From SVEL01 sp045126475 (GTDB taxonomy: Bacteria > Bacillota > Clostridia > Lachnospirales > Lachnospiraceae): a DNA stretch of 6,292 nucleotides. The stretch spans positions 1 through 6,292 of the forward strand of contig JBGVOL010000012.1 in assembly GCA_045126475.1 (NCBI GenBank). The letters are read 5' to 3'. Both the position numbers and the translations under genes were made by a program. Under the pieces are notes generated by a model. That model made no database searches. It was not told where the DNA came from and saw only the letters and a list, made by a program, of their open reading frames with translations. How positions within the stretch are numbered: the first letter of the stretch is position 1; each line of letters begins with the position of its first letter. Below are positions 5,787 to 6,292 of this stretch, piece after piece.

Positions 5787-5808
5787 AAGAGTTTGCTCGC
5801 AAACTCTT
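5787..5808. repeat. Perfect 10-bp inverted repeat
   Basis: AAGAGTTTGC-TC-GCAAACTCTT pairs perfectly and would form a 9-bp stem with a CTCG loop. It is the hairpin nearest to the ABC operon start, about 70 nt upstream of the ATPase, and reads the same on both strands. No T-run follows on the plus strand; on the minus strand the following sequence is TATTATTATTGGG, so it is at most a weak terminator. Confidence 0.75.
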
Positions 5809-5874
5809 CGCGCCCGAGCGGTATTGCGAAGCAATTATCTTCCTATCCGCGAGGTGCGCATCCTTAGCGGAGCG

Positions 5875-5923
5875 TTTATTTTATATTGGGAAAGTTCAAA
5901 GAACTTTTCCAATATAAAATAAA
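5875..5923 (+). repeat. 23-bp stem with 3-nt loop
   Basis: The two 23-nt arms (5875-5897 and 5901-5923) are separated by AAA, with GTTC-AAA-GAAC at the tip and TTTATTTTATATTGG at the base. A single position differs (5889 against 5909). In plus-strand RNA it is a G-U pair, whereas in minus-strand RNA it is an A-C mismatch, which favours a plus-strand transcript if the structure is selected as RNA. No T-run follows on the plus strand. Confidence 0.8.
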
Positions 5924-5949
5924 GCACCGGCACAAATATATGCCGATGC
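5914..5949 (-). terminator. Rho-independent terminator of the small transcription unit
   Basis: On the minus strand GCATCGGCA-TATATTTG-TGCCGGTGC (5949-5924) is followed directly by TTTATTTTAT. All nine pairs form on the minus strand (one as U-G), while on the plus strand the same position is a C-A mismatch and no T-run follows. The terminator therefore serves transcription coming from 6146, not from the ABC side. Its T-tract is shared with one arm of the hairpin at 5875-5923. Confidence 0.8.
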
Positions 5950-6006
5950 AATAAATACAAATAGTAACAGATAATATATATAGATATAAAACCTACATTC
6001 TTACCC

Positions 6007-6049
6007 TATGCACAGACATATAAGACAAATGCGCTTACAACTGTGCATA
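6007..6049 (-). other. Hairpin downstream of the small ORF
   Basis: TATGCACAG and CTGTGCATA are perfect 9-nt arms separated by 25 nt; an inner TAAG/CTTA pair can extend the stem on the minus strand. It lies between the end of the 20-codon ORF and the terminator, inside the predicted ~220-nt transcript. Two cryptic short frames cross it: an ATG frame at 6048-6001 (MHSCKRICLICLCIG) and a GTG frame at 6059-6006 (17 hydrophobic residues). Neither has a ribosome site, so structured RNA is the more cautious reading. Confidence 0.5.
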
Positions 6050-6061
6050 TGATTTTCACAG

Positions 6062-6124
6062 CTATAAACAAATTTTAATAAATAATGTATTAAACTGTTT
6101 TCTTGAATGTAAGTTCTGCTTCAT
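6062..6124 (-). CDS. Predicted 20-residue peptide
   Basis: A 20-codon ORF starts at ATG 6124 with AAAGGAG placed 8 nt upstream and a near-consensus promoter (TTGACA, 17 nt, TAAAAT) before that. The product begins MKQNLHSRKQFN and ends in a hydrophobic LFIKICL; it is strongly basic, with no recognisable family. It ends at TAG 6064-6062, ~115 nt before the terminator, so most of the transcript follows it. It could be a real small peptide, a leader peptide, or the front of a slightly longer membrane peptide broken by a frameshift: the next frames continue with hydrophobic or Cys-rich residues to 6006 or 6001. Translation signals are good, but the length is too short to prove coding. Confidence 0.45.
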   Translation of the reverse strand: MKQNLHSRKQFNTLFIKICL

Positions 6125-6152
6125 CTTTTTTACTCCTTTAATTTTTTTCAAA

Positions 6153-6181
6153 ATTTTACCACCGTATTTTTTAATTGTCAA
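6153..6181 (-). promoter_or_regulatory. Near-consensus promoter of the small transcription unit
   Basis: A perfect -35 box TTGACA (6181-6176), a 17-nt spacer and TAAAAT (6158-6153, five of six) lie 10 nt after the stop codon of the amidohydrolase fragment. Transcription would start near 6146, just before the ribosome site AAAGGAG (6139-6133). This is the strongest promoter-like sequence in the window, and the gene it drives is only 20 codons long. Confidence 0.8.
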
Positions 6182-6190
6182 TACATTTTT

Positions 6191-6292
6191 TTACAATTTA
6201 ATTCCGAACACTCTCATGGCATTTTTGTACATAATATCCTCATATGCCTCTGTGCCGATTTTACCCTCCAGTTCATTAAAATAGCGCTGATA
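6191..6292 (-). CDS. C-terminal end of a probable amidohydrolase (5' end outside window)
   Basis: The last 33 codons of a minus-strand gene enter from the right edge and stop at TAA 6193-6191. They read ...YFNELEGKIG, then AYEDIMYKNAMRVFGIKL. The pattern '[IV]-[LMY]-x-x-N-A-x-R-[LV]-F-G-[IL]' close to the C-terminus is characteristic of the amidohydrolase-2 family (PF04909, metal-dependent TIM-barrel hydrolases), where it forms the last helix. The metal-binding residues lie upstream and cannot be seen, so the substrate is unknown. No terminator separates it from the small transcription unit; it could share the terminator at 5914-5949. Confidence 0.6.
   Translation of the reverse strand, partial: YQRYFNELEGKIGTEAYEDIMYKNAMRVFGIKL

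Larger units (their letters stand above)
5775..5923. repeat. GC-richer block of nested inverted repeats, probable dispersed intergenic element
   Basis: This noncoding block between the ABC operon and the small transcript is clearly GC-richer (about 5806-5874) than its flanks and consists almost entirely of inverted repeats. In order: AAGAGTTTGC/GCAAACTCTT (5787-5808); CTTCGC/GCGAAG (5806-5811 with 5826-5831), enclosing CGC-CCGA-GCG; ATTGC-GAA-GCAAT (5823-5835); TCCGC/GCGGA around a TGCGCA palindrome (about 5845-5871); and a 23-bp hairpin (5875-5923). The edges may be CCCAATA (5775) and its inverse TATTGGG (5884-5890). Such palindrome mosaics resemble the REP- or MITE-like elements scattered through many bacterial genomes. 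No transposase is encoded, and the frames that cross it have no family resemblance. Whether it is repeated elsewhere cannot be seen here. Confidence 0.6.

Noticed and set aside
5641..5922. Plus-strand open frame of 93 codons through the repeat block
   Set aside because: It starts antisense to the ABC ATPase and runs through the palindromes. It has no recognisable domain and no Shine-Dalgarno sequence. The reading frame is a by-product of the repeat sequence.
6085..6138. Frame ending in DEAELTFKKTV on the minus strand, resembling a protein C-terminus
   Set aside because: It is closed by a stop codon only a few codons upstream and has no start, so it cannot encode more than a short run. It overlaps the better supported ATG at 6124.
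1..6292. CRISPR arrays, tRNA/rRNA genes or known riboswitches
   Set aside because: No regularly spaced direct repeats, no cloverleaf-like sequence ending in CCA, no rRNA-like stretches and no recognisable riboswitch core were seen on either strand.

Overview
The window looks like chromosomal DNA from a low-GC, AT-rich Firmicute, most likely a Lachnospiraceae-type gut Clostridium. The evidence is the strong AGGAGG-type ribosome sites, an ArsR of the clostridial 'CACRLLE...QPTLSHHMKIL' type, a ThyX with a cysteine tail, and a SUKH protein of the Firmicute type. The species cannot be named from the sequence. Apart from the left edge and one small fragment, every gene reads on the minus strand.

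Region 1 (1 to about 850, plus strand) is the remnant of a mobile element. It holds a tyrosine recombinase that runs off the left edge, overlapped by the first ~35 codons of what looks like an IS91-family transposase. The transposase stops abruptly where a minus-strand ArsP-like permease also stops being recognisable, so two broken genes meet at one junction near 845-858.

Region 2 (about 845-1743, minus) is a small metalloid-resistance-type operon: arsR, then the truncated permease. A promoter upstream of arsR is overlaid by two dyads that could be its operators, and a 22-bp perfect palindrome lies at the arsR stop codon.

Region 3 (1744-2539) is thyX (FAD-dependent thymidylate synthase) with its own promoter and a clean terminator. 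Its signature motif is divergent.

Region 4 (2540-5714) is a tight minus-strand operon: an ABC ATPase, two ABC-2 type (DUF990-like) permeases with 5- and 4-nt gaps, and a SUKH (SMI1/KNR4) protein 28 nt further on. The three transporter genes form a typical uncharacterised exporter; the SUKH gene is the unusual companion.

Region 5 (5715-6190) has no conventional gene. It holds a GC-richer block of nested inverted repeats (5775-5923) that looks like a dispersed intergenic repeat. Next to it is a compact minus-strand transcription unit with a near-consensus promoter, a strong ribosome site, a 20-codon ORF, a hairpin and a terminator. This is the best candidate in the window for something undescribed. 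The right edge (6191-6292) carries the last 33 codons of a probable amidohydrolase.
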